From an uncultured Ellagibacter sp. (lineage in GTDB: Bacteria > Actinomycetota > Coriobacteriia > Coriobacteriales > Eggerthellaceae): a DNA stretch of 8,667 nt. Where the stretch lies: positions 1 to 8,667 of the forward strand of contig CAKUIV010000082.1 of the NCBI GenBank assembly GCA_934661105.1, written 5' to 3'. The notes under the pieces were generated by a model, which was not told the DNA's origin, did no database searches, and worked only from the letters and a program-made list of their open reading frames with translations. The position numbers were made by a program, and so were the translations under genes. Below, one piece after another: positions 1 to 6,168 of the stretch; the stretch's first letter is position 1, and every line of letters begins with the position of its first letter.

Positions 1-1200
1 GCGGCCGCTCTGCGCACGAGCTCCCCGGCGATTCTCGAGGCGAACGCCGCCGACGTCGCCGCTGCGCGCGAGAAGGCCGTAAAGGAAAGCCTCATCGACC
101 GGCTCGCGCTTTCTCCCGAGCGCGTCGAGGACATGGCGCGCGCGCTTGAAGAGCTTGCCGAGCTTCCCGACCCGCTCGGACGCGTGCTCGAGCATCGCGT
201 GCTCGATTCGGGCATCGATCTGACGCGAGTGTCCGTGCCGCTCGGCGTGGTCGCCGTGGTCTACGAGGCGCGCCCGAACGTGACCGCCGACGCGGCGGGT
301 ATCTGCCTGAAATCGGGAAACGCGTGCGTGTTGCGCGGCGGTTCGCTTGCAGCGGCGTCGTGCGCGTTCATCGCCCGCGTGCTTTCCGCTGCGGCGGTGG
401 AAGCGGGCATGCCGGAGGGGTCGATTGGCATCATCGAGTCGACCGACCGCGCCGCCGCCGACGAGCTCATGTCGCTGCACGGCGTCGTCGACGTGCTCGT
501 TCCCCGCGGTGGTGCGGGGCTCATCCGCCACTGCATCGACGCGTCGAAGGTGCCGGTCATCGAGACGGGCACGGGGAACTGCCACGTGTACGTGCACGAG
601 ACCGCCGATTTCTCCATGGCGCGCGACATCGTCGTGAACGCGAAATGCCGTCGCTTCGGCGTGTGCAACGCCTGTGAGACGTTGCTCGTCGACGCTTCGA
701 TTGCCGATGCTTTCTTGCCTGACGTCGTGAACGCGCTCGCCGATGCGGGTGTGGCCATCCACGCCGACGAACAGGCGTGCCGGGCGGCGCTTGCGGCGGG
801 GGCGGAGCGTCTGCCCGTGGGGCGCGCGCTCAAGGTCGACCGCGCGAGCGAGCACGATTGGGAAACCGAGTACTTAGGGCCCGAGATAGCCATCAAGTGC
901 GTTTCGGGCGTGGACGAGGCCATTGCGCACGTCAACCGCTACGGCACCAAGCACTCCGAGGCCATCGTCGTCGACGAGACGTCGGCCGCGGGTGCTCAAG
1001 CCGCGGAGCGCTTCCTCTCCGGTGTCGACGCGGCGGCGGTGTACGTCAACGCGTCGACCGCCTTCACGGACGGCGGCATGTTCGGCCTGGGCGCGGAAAT
1101 CGGCATCTCCACGCAGAAGCTGCACGTGAGGGGCCCGTTCGCAACCGAAGGCCTCACCAGCTACAAGTACCTTCTGCGAGGAACGGGGCAGGTGCGCTAG
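1..1200 (+). CDS. proA: Glutamate-5-semialdehyde dehydrogenase (gamma-glutamyl phosphate reductase), 5' end cut off
   Basis: ProA performs the second step of proline synthesis: it reduces gamma-glutamyl phosphate with NADPH to glutamate-5-semialdehyde in the cytosol. Frame 1 is open from the first base, so the true start lies outside the window. 399 codons are visible against about 415-430 in the family, so roughly 20-30 N-terminal residues are missing. Recognisable blocks are YEARPNVTADAAG and LKSGNACVLRGGS (N-terminal half), GVCNACETLLVD with the probable catalytic Cys at codon 664-666, YGTKHSEAIVVDE, and the near-invariant C-terminal stretch DGGMFGLGAEIGISTQKLH followed by RGPFATEGLTSYKYLLRG. 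The ATG at 133 is internal, because homologous sequence (LEANAADVAAAREK) precedes it. The stop TAG lies 2 bases before the likely nadD start, so the genes are probably co-transcribed. proB would be expected upstream. The family call is very secure. Confidence 0.97.
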   Translation, partial: AAALRTSSPAILEANAADVAAAREKAVKESLIDRLALSPERVEDMARALEELAELPDPLGRVLEHRVLDSGIDLTRVSVPLGVVAVVYEARPNVTADAAGICLKSGNACVLRGGSLAAASCAFIARVLSAAAVEAGMPEGSIGIIESTDRAAADELMSLHGVVDVLVPRGGAGLIRHCIDASKVPVIETGTGNCHVYVHETADFSMARDIVVNAKCRRFGVCNACETLLVDASIADAFLPDVVNALADAGVAIHADEQACRAALAAGAERLPVGRALKVDRASEHDWETEYLGPEIAIKCVSGVDEAIAHVNRYGTKHSEAIVVDETSAAGAQAAERFLSGVDAAAVYVNASTAFTDGGMFGLGAEIGISTQKLHVRGPFATEGLTSYKYLLRGTGQVR

Positions 1201-1202
1201 GC

Positions 1203-1874
1203 GTGGAGGAGAAAACACCGCGCATCGCGCACGTGTGCGATAGGTTCGACGACCTGGGAAGCGACGGCGCACCTGCGCGTCTCGGCATCATGGGGGGCAC
1301 GTTCGACCCCATCCACATCGGGCATCTGGCCTGCGCCGAACAGGCGCGGGAAGCCTACGGGCTTTCCGCGGTCGTGTTCGTTCCCGCCGGGAACCCCGTG
1401 TTCAAGCGCGACCGCGACGTCACGCCCGCGTCCGACCGTCTGGAAATGTGCCGGCTCGCCGTGGCGAGCAACCCCGCTTTCGACGTGAGCGCGCTCGAGA
1501 TCGAGCGCGGCGGGGACACCTACACGGTCGACACGCTGCGCGAACTGCGCTCGTTCTACCCGGACAACGTTGAGCTTTTCTTCATCACGGGTGCCGACGC
1601 GGTGGCCAAGATCTCTCGTTGGCATGAAAGCGTGGAAGTCGCGCGTCTGGCGCGGTTCATCGCCGTGACGCGTCCTGGGTACGATTTGACGCAGGTGCGC
1701 CGCGAGCTCGACGAGGGGCCGTTTTCGGTCGAGTTCCTCGAGACGACGGCGCTCTCGGTGTCGTCGAGCGACTTGCGCGAGCGCGTGCGAGCGGGGAAAT
1801 CGATTCGGTATCTAACGATGGGCGGCGTGCTCGACTACATCGGCGCGCACGGCCTATATCGAAAGGAGAAGTGA
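1203..1874 (+). CDS. nadD: Nicotinate-nucleotide adenylyltransferase NadD
   Basis: NadD transfers AMP from ATP to nicotinate mononucleotide to give deamido-NAD, an essential step of NAD synthesis. With a GTG start at 1203 the protein has 223 residues, slightly longer than the usual 190-215. The nucleotidyltransferase signature MGGTFDPIHIGHL is at residues 30-42 and contains the HxGH motif (H38-H41). ITGADAV is at 128-134, followed by SRWHES with W140. The C-terminal SVSSSDLR (185-192) matches the ISSTxIR ATP-binding motif. The ATG at 1290 cannot be the start, since it would remove the first beta strand (RLGI) before the signature. The start is either GTG 1203, with a G-rich GGGGCAGG about 10 bases upstream inside the end of proA, or GTG 1233, with GGAGGAG about 20 bases upstream. 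I chose 1203 with limited confidence. Residues 1-25 look like an unconserved extension. yqeK follows after 7 bases. Confidence 0.95.
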   Translation: MEEKTPRIAHVCDRFDDLGSDGAPARLGIMGGTFDPIHIGHLACAEQAREAYGLSAVVFVPAGNPVFKRDRDVTPASDRLEMCRLAVASNPAFDVSALEIERGGDTYTVDTLRELRSFYPDNVELFFITGADAVAKISRWHESVEVARLARFIAVTRPGYDLTQVRRELDEGPFSVEFLETTALSVSSSDLRERVRAGKSIRYLTMGGVLDYIGAHGLYRKEK

Positions 1875-1881
1875 CCCGAAC

Positions 1882-2538
1882 GTGGGCAAGGAAAACGAAG
1901 GCGGCGCGCAATCTGAGCTCGATGCGCTTTCCGACGAGTTCTTCGAGGCACGCAAGGCCGAGCTCGAGAAACGCGTGAGCGGGAAGCGCTTCACGCATGT
2001 GATGGGTGTCGTGAAGGCGGCGGAGAAGCTCGCCCGGACCTACGGCGTCGACGTGCGCCGTGCGCGCCTGGCGGGGCTGCTCCACGACTGGGACAAAGGC
2101 TACGACGACGAGGGGATCCGCGAACGCGCTCGCGAGGTGGGGATATCGGTCGACCCATGGATCTTCGAGCACCAGCCGCGGCTTCTCCACGGCCCGACCG
2201 CCGCAGCCGCGCTCGGGCGGGCGTTCCCACAGATCCCCGCCGACGTGCTGCAGGCGATCGATCGGCACACCACGGGCGAGGTCGATATGACGCCGCTCGA
2301 TATGGTACTCTACTGCGCAGATGCGCTTGAAGAGAACCGCCGGTTCGGCCGCGTCGACGAGCTTCGCTCCCTTATCGGAAAGTCGTCGCTTGTGGACCTG
2401 TTCGTGGCGGTGCTCGGCTATTGGACGATTCTCATCATCGAACAGGGCAAAACGCTTCACCCGCGCACGGTCGCGGTCTGGAACGCGTATGCCGTGAAGA
2501 ACGAGAAGCCCTACGTGAACAAAAAGCGAAAGGAATAA
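1882..2538 (+). CDS. yqeK: YqeK-type HD-domain phosphohydrolase (probable symmetrical Ap4A hydrolase)
   Basis: The 218-residue protein is an HD-superfamily metal-dependent phosphohydrolase of the YqeK type. Characterised family members split Ap4A symmetrically into two ADP; applying that here is by homology. The HD motif residues are visible: H39 in RFTHVMGV, H68-D69 in LLHDWDK, H97 and H103 around LLHGPTAAAAL, H129 in DRHTTG, and D147 in LYCADALEENR. The pattern LLHGP, HTTG and ADxxEENR is diagnostic of YqeK rather than of a general HD protein. It starts with GTG; AGGAGA about 13 bases upstream, across the nadD stop, is the best ribosome-binding site. Residues 1-25 are an acidic extension beyond the usual family length of about 190. 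It lies between nadD and rsfS, the usual position for yqeK, and its stop is 2 bases before rsfS. Confidence 0.93.
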   Translation: MGKENEGGAQSELDALSDEFFEARKAELEKRVSGKRFTHVMGVVKAAEKLARTYGVDVRRARLAGLLHDWDKGYDDEGIRERAREVGISVDPWIFEHQPRLLHGPTAAAALGRAFPQIPADVLQAIDRHTTGEVDMTPLDMVLYCADALEENRRFGRVDELRSLIGKSSLVDLFVAVLGYWTILIIEQGKTLHPRTVAVWNAYAVKNEKPYVNKKRKE

Positions 2539-2540
2539 CT

Positions 2541-2966
2541 GTGACGAATACCGAGAAGAAAACGTCGCGCGAGCTCGCGCTCATCGCGGCCGTCGCCGCC
2601 GACGAGAAGAAGGCGAGCGACATCGTCGTGCAGAACGTCGCCGAGCTCGTTGGCGAAACCGATTATTTCGTGATCGTGACCGCGTCGAACAGCCGTCAGG
2701 TCTCTTCGATCGTCGACGAGATCGAAGATCAGCTGCGTGAGAAAGGCGGCGTGAAGCCCCTGCATCGCGAGGGAACCCGCGACGGATCGTGGTCGCTGCT
2801 CGACTACGGCGAGGTCGTCGTGCACGTGTTCCAGCCCGAGACGCGCGAGTTCTATCGCCTTGAGGAGCTGTGGAACGACGCGCCCGTCGTCGATCTTGCG
2901 AAGGAAGCGGGGCTCACCGACGTGGTGTACTCCGATCGCATCTCGAAGCTGCTGGCGAAGAAATAA
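2541..2966 (+). CDS. rsfS: Ribosomal silencing factor RsfS (Iojap/RsfA family)
   Basis: RsfS binds ribosomal protein L14 (uL14) on the large subunit and blocks joining with the small subunit, lowering translation in stationary phase or starvation. The 141-residue product carries the family core: ASDIVVQNV near residues 28-36, DYFVIVTASNSRQV at 41-54, the basic-aromatic segment HREGTRDGSW at 75-84, and LLDYGEVVVHVF at 86-97 followed by REFYRLEELW at 102-111. The family is usually 105-135 residues, so this one has a modest C-terminal tail (LTDVVYSDRISKLLAKK). The start is GTG at 2541, with AGGA at 2531-2534 overlapping the end of yqeK. An upstream in-frame start would run deep into yqeK and has no homology support. 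It is the last gene of the operon, followed by a strong terminator. The N-terminal TNTEKKT is not conserved. Confidence 0.96.
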   Translation: MTNTEKKTSRELALIAAVAADEKKASDIVVQNVAELVGETDYFVIVTASNSRQVSSIVDEIEDQLREKGGVKPLHREGTRDGSWSLLDYGEVVVHVFQPETREFYRLEELWNDAPVVDLAKEAGLTDVVYSDRISKLLAKK

Positions 2967-3009
2967 GCGCGATGCGAGCGCTGGAGCGTTCGCCGTATCG
3001 CGACAAAGG

Positions 3010-3052
3010 CCCCGAACCGCGTGCAACTCAAGCGGTTCGGGGTTTTCTGTTT
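3010..3052 (+). terminator. Rho-independent terminator of the proA-nadD-yqeK-rsfS operon
   Basis: A perfect 11-bp GC-rich stem, CCCCGAACCGC (3010-3020) with GCGGTTCGGGG (3032-3042), encloses an 11-base loop and is followed at once by TTTTCTGTTT. It lies 43 bases after the rsfS stop. The minus-strand flank is not T-rich, so it should act only on rightward transcription. Confidence 0.93.
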
Positions 3053-3075
3053 CGAGCCCTTGAAAGGCCGTCTTT

Positions 3076-3097
3076 TTCCAACACGGTTCCAACGTGG
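3076..3097. repeat. 11-bp tandem direct repeat
   Basis: TTCCAACACGG (3076-3086) is followed directly by TTCCAACGTGG (3087-3097), with 9 of 11 positions identical. The first seven bases, TTCCAAC, are perfectly repeated with a 4-base gap, so the pitch is 11 bp, about one helical turn. The repeat itself is directly visible. A role as an operator for the downstream SARP-type regulator is inference. Confidence 0.7.
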
Positions 3098-3150
3098 GAT
3101 TTTTTTTCTCGTCGGCGGTAGTAAATGCGTTTTCGGGACGGTTTATCGGG

Positions 3151-3190
3151 TTGCACGTCGCGTTTCGATGCATTGAGCGCCTGCGTGCAG
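3151..3190. repeat. 40-bp imperfect inverted repeat
   Basis: The dyad is centred between 3170 and 3171. The outer arms TGCACG (3152-3157) and CGTGCA (3184-3189) are perfect complements, and the centre ATGCAT (3168-3173) is palindromic. The positions between are partly complementary or G-T wobble. It could be an operator or a moderately stable RNA hairpin if transcribed. No T-run follows, so it is not a terminator. Confidence 0.45.
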
Positions 3191-3243
3191 ATGCCCGCTC
3201 CTGGCCCGATTTCGCCTCTTCCGCGTCGAAGACGCACGGAATA

Positions 3244-3258
3244 ATCGATTAAATCGAT
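3244..3258. promoter_or_regulatory. 15-bp perfect dyad, possible operator
   Basis: ATCGATT (3244-3250) and AATCGAT (3252-3258) are perfect inverted repeats around a single A at 3251. The dyad lies at the upstream edge of the AT-rich promoter segment, about 80 bases before the regulator start. The symmetry suggests a dimeric DNA-binding protein, but none is identified. Confidence 0.4.
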
Positions 3259-3299
3259 GCAGCTACTCATATAAATTAAGGTAGCTACCGTATTATAAA
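3259..3299 (+). promoter_or_regulatory. Probable promoter region of the SARP-type regulator, with repeated AGCTAC elements
   Basis: Candidate -10 elements are TATTAT (3291-3296) or TATAAA (3294-3299), with another TATAAA at 3270-3275. None has a good TTGACA-like -35 at 16-18 bp, as expected for an activator-dependent promoter. GCAGCTAC (3259-3266) recurs as GTAGCTAC (3281-3288) exactly 22 bp downstream. The second copy sits within the perfect palindrome GGTAGCTACC (3280-3289), just upstream of the putative -10. The layout resembles activator sites placed at a -35 region. The exact start site cannot be fixed from sequence alone. Confidence 0.45.
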
Positions 3300-3334
3300 G
3301 CAACGTTTCGGCACGTCATCCGAAGGAGTTGCTT

Positions 3335-5986
3335 ATGTCAGGTTTCCTCTATTCCGCCGCCTGCAAGGGAAGGCGCCCCAAGCACCTCAAAGATGCATCG
3401 CTCGTTCCCCGTCCCGACCTCATCGCACGGCTTCTTCGCGATCGAGGCGTTGCGCGCTTCGTCGTCGCACCCACCGGCTTCGGAAAAACCCTGCTTGCCG
3501 CTGAGTACGCCGAGGTCGTGTTCTCGTTCCGCCATACGTTTTGGGTGAATGCGTCGAGCCCGTGCTTTCTGCGCGATCTCGACGCGGGAGGCATGGCGCA
3601 GGCGATCCGCAAAATCGATTCGCAGCCCTCGCTTGTGGTGTTCGACGACGTCCCTCGCATGGATTCCGACCGCGCCGACGCGTTCTCGGGCGTCATCGAC
3701 GAATTGCTGCTGGCGGGAAACGAGGTCGTCGTGACTTGCATCCCGTCTTGCGATGCCTACGCCGAGCTCCATCGTGATCGGCTGAGGCTTTCGGCGCGCC
3801 AGATGATGCTAAGCGATGCCGAGGCGGCGAGCGCGCCTCGCGTAACCGAGGGGTCTTCTGCCGGCAGGCGCATCGCATGCGTCGCGTGGGGCGAAGACGA
3901 CGGCTCGGCCATCCTGCGCGGCATCGCGGCCGACGAGCCATCGGCGAGCATGCTGCTCGTGGCGTTTCTCGCCTTGGCACTCGGGCATGGCACGCCGTCG
4001 GACATCAGGCCCTATCTTGCGGAGGGGGCTGCGCGCGAGGCGCTCTCGAGGGCCGAAGAGGACTATCCGTTTCTCGGCGTGAATGCGCGTGAGGCTTCCT
4101 TTTCGGCGGCGCCCGTCGACGCGGCGCTGCTTGCGGCGGCGTTTTCCCGCAGGCTCGATGCGATGGCGGCGCGTTCGACCTGCGATGCGCCGAACAGCCT
4201 CGTCATACGCCTTGCGAACGATCTTCTCGGTCGAGGCTTGGGGAATCGCGCCTGCACGATCATGCGCGTGCTCGCGAAGAAGGACTCATGTGCGTTGTGG
4301 CTCGCGGAACACGGTGCGGATCTTTCGCGCGGCGGATGCTTCAAGGTGGCGCACGAGCTGTTCGCCTTCGTCGACAAGCGCCACGGGTCGTGCCGGCTCA
4401 CCCTTATCGCCGACGAGGCGGTGCGTCTTGCGGTTCTCGACGATGCTCGCAGCGCCGTGTTCCTCGCCGAGAGCATCGCGCTTTCTCGGGCCGCCGATCC
4501 CGTAGCGCGTGCTCGCATGCTCGGGCTTGCAGCTTTCGCAAGCGGCGGGGAGCCGAACCCGCGCAGGGAATCGGCGCTTCGCGACCTGCTGAGGGAGGGG
4601 AAGCTGCGCAAAGAGGGAGGTAGCACGGAACCGCATCGCGCGCAGGGCGCAGACGCGAGCCTTGCCCTTGCGCTTGTATGCGGGTCGGATGCTTTCGATG
4701 CCGAGTGCGAGCGGCTTGCTCGCGACGGCCGTCGCGACGAGGTCGCTTGCATCTGCGCGCTTCTGGCCGTGATGCGGCTTGCGAAGGCGGCGGCGGAAAA
4801 GCCTTCCGACGTTGCGAGCTGCTCGGGCGCCGATTCGCGCAGCGCCGAGCTTATCGGCGATTGGGCATGCGACATCGCCTGCTCGGCGCATGGCGTCGAC
4901 GCTCGCGAGGTGGCGGTGACCTCGGGCGCGCTCGATGCCGTGTCCGACGGTGCGCCGGCCATGTCTTCGCCCTGGCTTTCCCTGCGTATCGCAAGCGCTC
5001 TTTCCCGTGCGGTCGATGCCGGCGCGCTTCCACGGCGCTGCCTTCCTCCCGAGCAGGTGCTCTCCGACGCTCATCGTGTGGAGGTCGCGCTGTTCGCGGA
5101 GCGTGCGGCCTATCGGCGCGATGTGATTCGCGAGGAGCGTGCGGCTGCGGCGCGCGACGCGTCGACGAGAAACCGCTACGCCGCGCAATCTCCCGTGCGC
5201 CGGGAGGCCGCCGGCGCGCACGTTCCCATGCTCTACGTCGGGCTGTTCGGTGGGCTCGACGTGCGCATCGGCGGCGTTCCCGTCGACGTGTCGAGGTTCA
5301 GCCGGCAGAAAACGAAGACGCTGCTCGCTCTTCTCGTGTTGAACCGCGGGAGAGAGCTTTCCCGCGCGCGTCTTCTCGAGATGCTGTGGCCGCACATGAC
5401 GCGCGAGGCTGCGCAGAAGAGCTTCTACACCGTGTGGTCGCAGCTTCGACGAGCGCTCGAGTTCGAGGGCTCGTGCCCGTATCTGCTTCGCGATCAGGGC
5501 GGCGTGCGCCTCGACGCCCATCTGCTCGAATGCGACGTCGCGGACTTCGACGCGATGTGCCGGTCGCTGTCGTTCGGGCGGATCGACGTGGAGGGCTGGC
5601 AGGCTCATCTCGCCGCAATCGGCGACGAATTCGCCCAAGAGCTGCTCCCGAGCGAAACCGACAACGACTACATCGCCTCCATGCGTCAGCGCTTTCGATC
5701 AGACCTGGTCGACGCGCTTGTTGCCGCGTCGACGCGCCTTTCGGAATCGGGCGAGCCGCGTGCCGCGCTGTGGTTCGCCCGCGAGGCCGTTCGCCATGAC
5801 GGCGGACGCGAGGACGCGTACGCGGCGCTCATGCAGGCGCAGATCGATGCGGGGCAGCGGGCAGCTGCGATCGACACCTATTTCACCTGCCGGCGCTACC
5901 TGGCCGACGAGCTGGGAATCGACCCGTCGACGACGCTCGTGAGACTCTACCGCAGCGTCATCGAGTCGGTCGAGCAATTGGAGTAG
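3335..5986 (+). CDS. STAND-type ATPase with C-terminal SARP-like winged helix and BTAD domain; transcriptional regulator
   Basis: The product has 883 residues and is probably an ATP-controlled transcription activator. The N-terminal segment LVPRPDLIARLL leads into a MalT-like P-loop domain with Walker A APTGFGKT (45-52, K51) and Walker B SLVVFDDV (99-106). Residues about 200-630 are Ala/Arg-rich and probably helical, without clear repeats. From about 632 a beta-rich start (LYVGLFGGLDVRIGG) opens an OmpR/SARP-type winged helix with RQKTKTLLALLVLNRGRELS, LLEMLWPH and FYTVWSQLRRAL. From about 735 (DVADFDAMC) to the end is a BTAD domain, closing with CRRYLADELGIDPSTTLVRLY. ATG 3335 has AAGGAG 6 bases upstream; the in-frame TTG at 3329 overlaps that site and is unlikely. 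There is no LuxR helix-turn-helix. In AfsR the SARP module comes before the ATPase; here the order is reversed. The protein has 22 cysteines. Its ligand and target genes are unknown. Confidence 0.9.
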   Translation: MSGFLYSAACKGRRPKHLKDASLVPRPDLIARLLRDRGVARFVVAPTGFGKTLLAAEYAEVVFSFRHTFWVNASSPCFLRDLDAGGMAQAIRKIDSQPSLVVFDDVPRMDSDRADAFSGVIDELLLAGNEVVVTCIPSCDAYAELHRDRLRLSARQMMLSDAEAASAPRVTEGSSAGRRIACVAWGEDDGSAILRGIAADEPSASMLLVAFLALALGHGTPSDIRPYLAEGAAREALSRAEEDYPFLGVNAREASFSAAPVDAALLAAAFSRRLDAMAARSTCDAPNSLVIRLANDLLGRGLGNRACTIMRVLAKKDSCALWLAEHGADLSRGGCFKVAHELFAFVDKRHGSCRLTLIADEAVRLAVLDDARSAVFLAESIALSRAADPVARARMLGLAAFASGGEPNPRRESALRDLLREGKLRKEGGSTEPHRAQGADASLALALVCGSDAFDAECERLARDGRRDEVACICALLAVMRLAKAAAEKPSDVASCSGADSRSAELIGDWACDIACSAHGVDAREVAVTSGALDAVSDGAPAMSSPWLSLRIASALSRAVDAGALPRRCLPPEQVLSDAHRVEVALFAERAAYRRDVIREERAAAARDASTRNRYAAQSPVRREAAGAHVPMLYVGLFGGLDVRIGGVPVDVSRFSRQKTKTLLALLVLNRGRELSRARLLEMLWPHMTREAAQKSFYTVWSQLRRALEFEGSCPYLLRDQGGVRLDAHLLECDVADFDAMCRSLSFGRIDVEGWQAHLAAIGDEFAQELLPSETDNDYIASMRQRFRSDLVDALVAASTRLSESGEPRAALWFAREAVRHDGGREDAYAALMQAQIDAGQRAAAIDTYFTCRRYLADELGIDPSTTLVRLYRSVIESVEQLE

Positions 5987-6072
5987 GGCTCATTCGCCTG
6001 TGCGCCCGTTTCCCCACGATACGATTAGCCTTCTTCGAGGGTAATAGGTCTGATGGTGTGGTGGATTTCCCT

Positions 6073-6089
6073 TAAGCGCGCAGCGCTTA
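6073..6089. repeat. Perfect 7-bp inverted repeat upstream of secA
   Basis: TAAGCGC (6073-6079) and GCGCTTA (6083-6089) are exact inverted repeats with a GCA spacer. No T-run follows, so termination is unlikely. It abuts a possible extended -10 element and would cover the -35 position, which fits an operator. That role is inferred. Confidence 0.5.
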
Positions 6090-6098
6090 TGTTAGAGT
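6090..6098 (+). promoter_or_regulatory. Possible extended -10 promoter for secA
   Basis: TGTTAGAGT has an upstream TG plus the hexamer TAGAGT, which keeps the most conserved T1, A2 and T6 of the sigma-A -10 box. No convincing -35 is found 16-19 bp upstream. Transcription would start near 6105, giving a leader of about 64 bases. Confidence 0.28.
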
Positions 6099-6168
6099 AG
6101 AGAAGATTGCGGCCGCCCTGGCGCGGCTTTCGGATTTCAAACATCTAGCTCGAGAAAGACGGCACGAC

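Larger units (their letters stand above)
2967..3334. other. Non-coding region between rsfS and the SARP-type regulator gene
   Basis: These 368 bases hold no credible gene on either strand. The first part carries the rsfS terminator (3010-3052). After it come an 11-bp tandem repeat (3076-3097), a run of eight T (3100-3107), a 40-bp imperfect dyad (3151-3190), a small perfect inverted repeat GCGTC-GAA-GACGC (3223-3235), and a strongly AT-rich segment (3241-3300, 18 G/C in 60 bases) with palindromes and -10-like sequences. The AT-rich block stands out from the GC-rich surroundings and very probably contains the regulator's promoter. The start codon is preceded by AAGGAG. Confidence 0.85.
5987..6168. 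other. Non-coding region between the regulator gene and secA
   Basis: No strong terminator follows the regulator; only a weak GGGC/GCCC pairing is seen just after its stop, so some readthrough into secA is possible. The region has a perfect 7-bp inverted repeat (6073-6089), a possible extended -10 promoter (6090-6098), a GC-rich hairpin GCCGC-CCTGGC-GCGGC (6112-6127) in the presumed leader, and a 15-codon ATG reading frame (6053-6100) of doubtful reality. The ribosome-binding site of secA is a weak GAGAAAG at 6152-6158. Confidence 0.7.

Noticed and set aside
3078..3107. Second intrinsic terminator ending in eight T
   Set aside because: The only stem (CACG/CGTG, extendable to CC/GG past an AA bulge) is too weak; the 11-bp direct repeat explains the sequence better.
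3028..3303. Minus-strand open frame of 91 codons in the intergenic region
   Set aside because: It starts at a TTG without a ribosome-binding site, runs into the rsfS terminator, and shows no domain.
3329..3334. TTG start two codons before the regulator's ATG
   Set aside because: It overlaps the end of the ribosome-binding region; ATG 3335 is 6 bases from AAGGAG.
4286..5638. Long minus-strand open frame (450 codons) opposite the regulator gene
   Set aside because: It mirrors the GC-rich plus-strand gene, has no recognisable domain, and its Arg/Ala/His-rich composition is typical of antisense shadows.
6109..6116. GCGGCCGC at 6109 and at the window's first eight bases, as a possible construct or library junction
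   Set aside because: Both sit in natural GC-rich context; the first is in frame within proA. Chance is sufficient.
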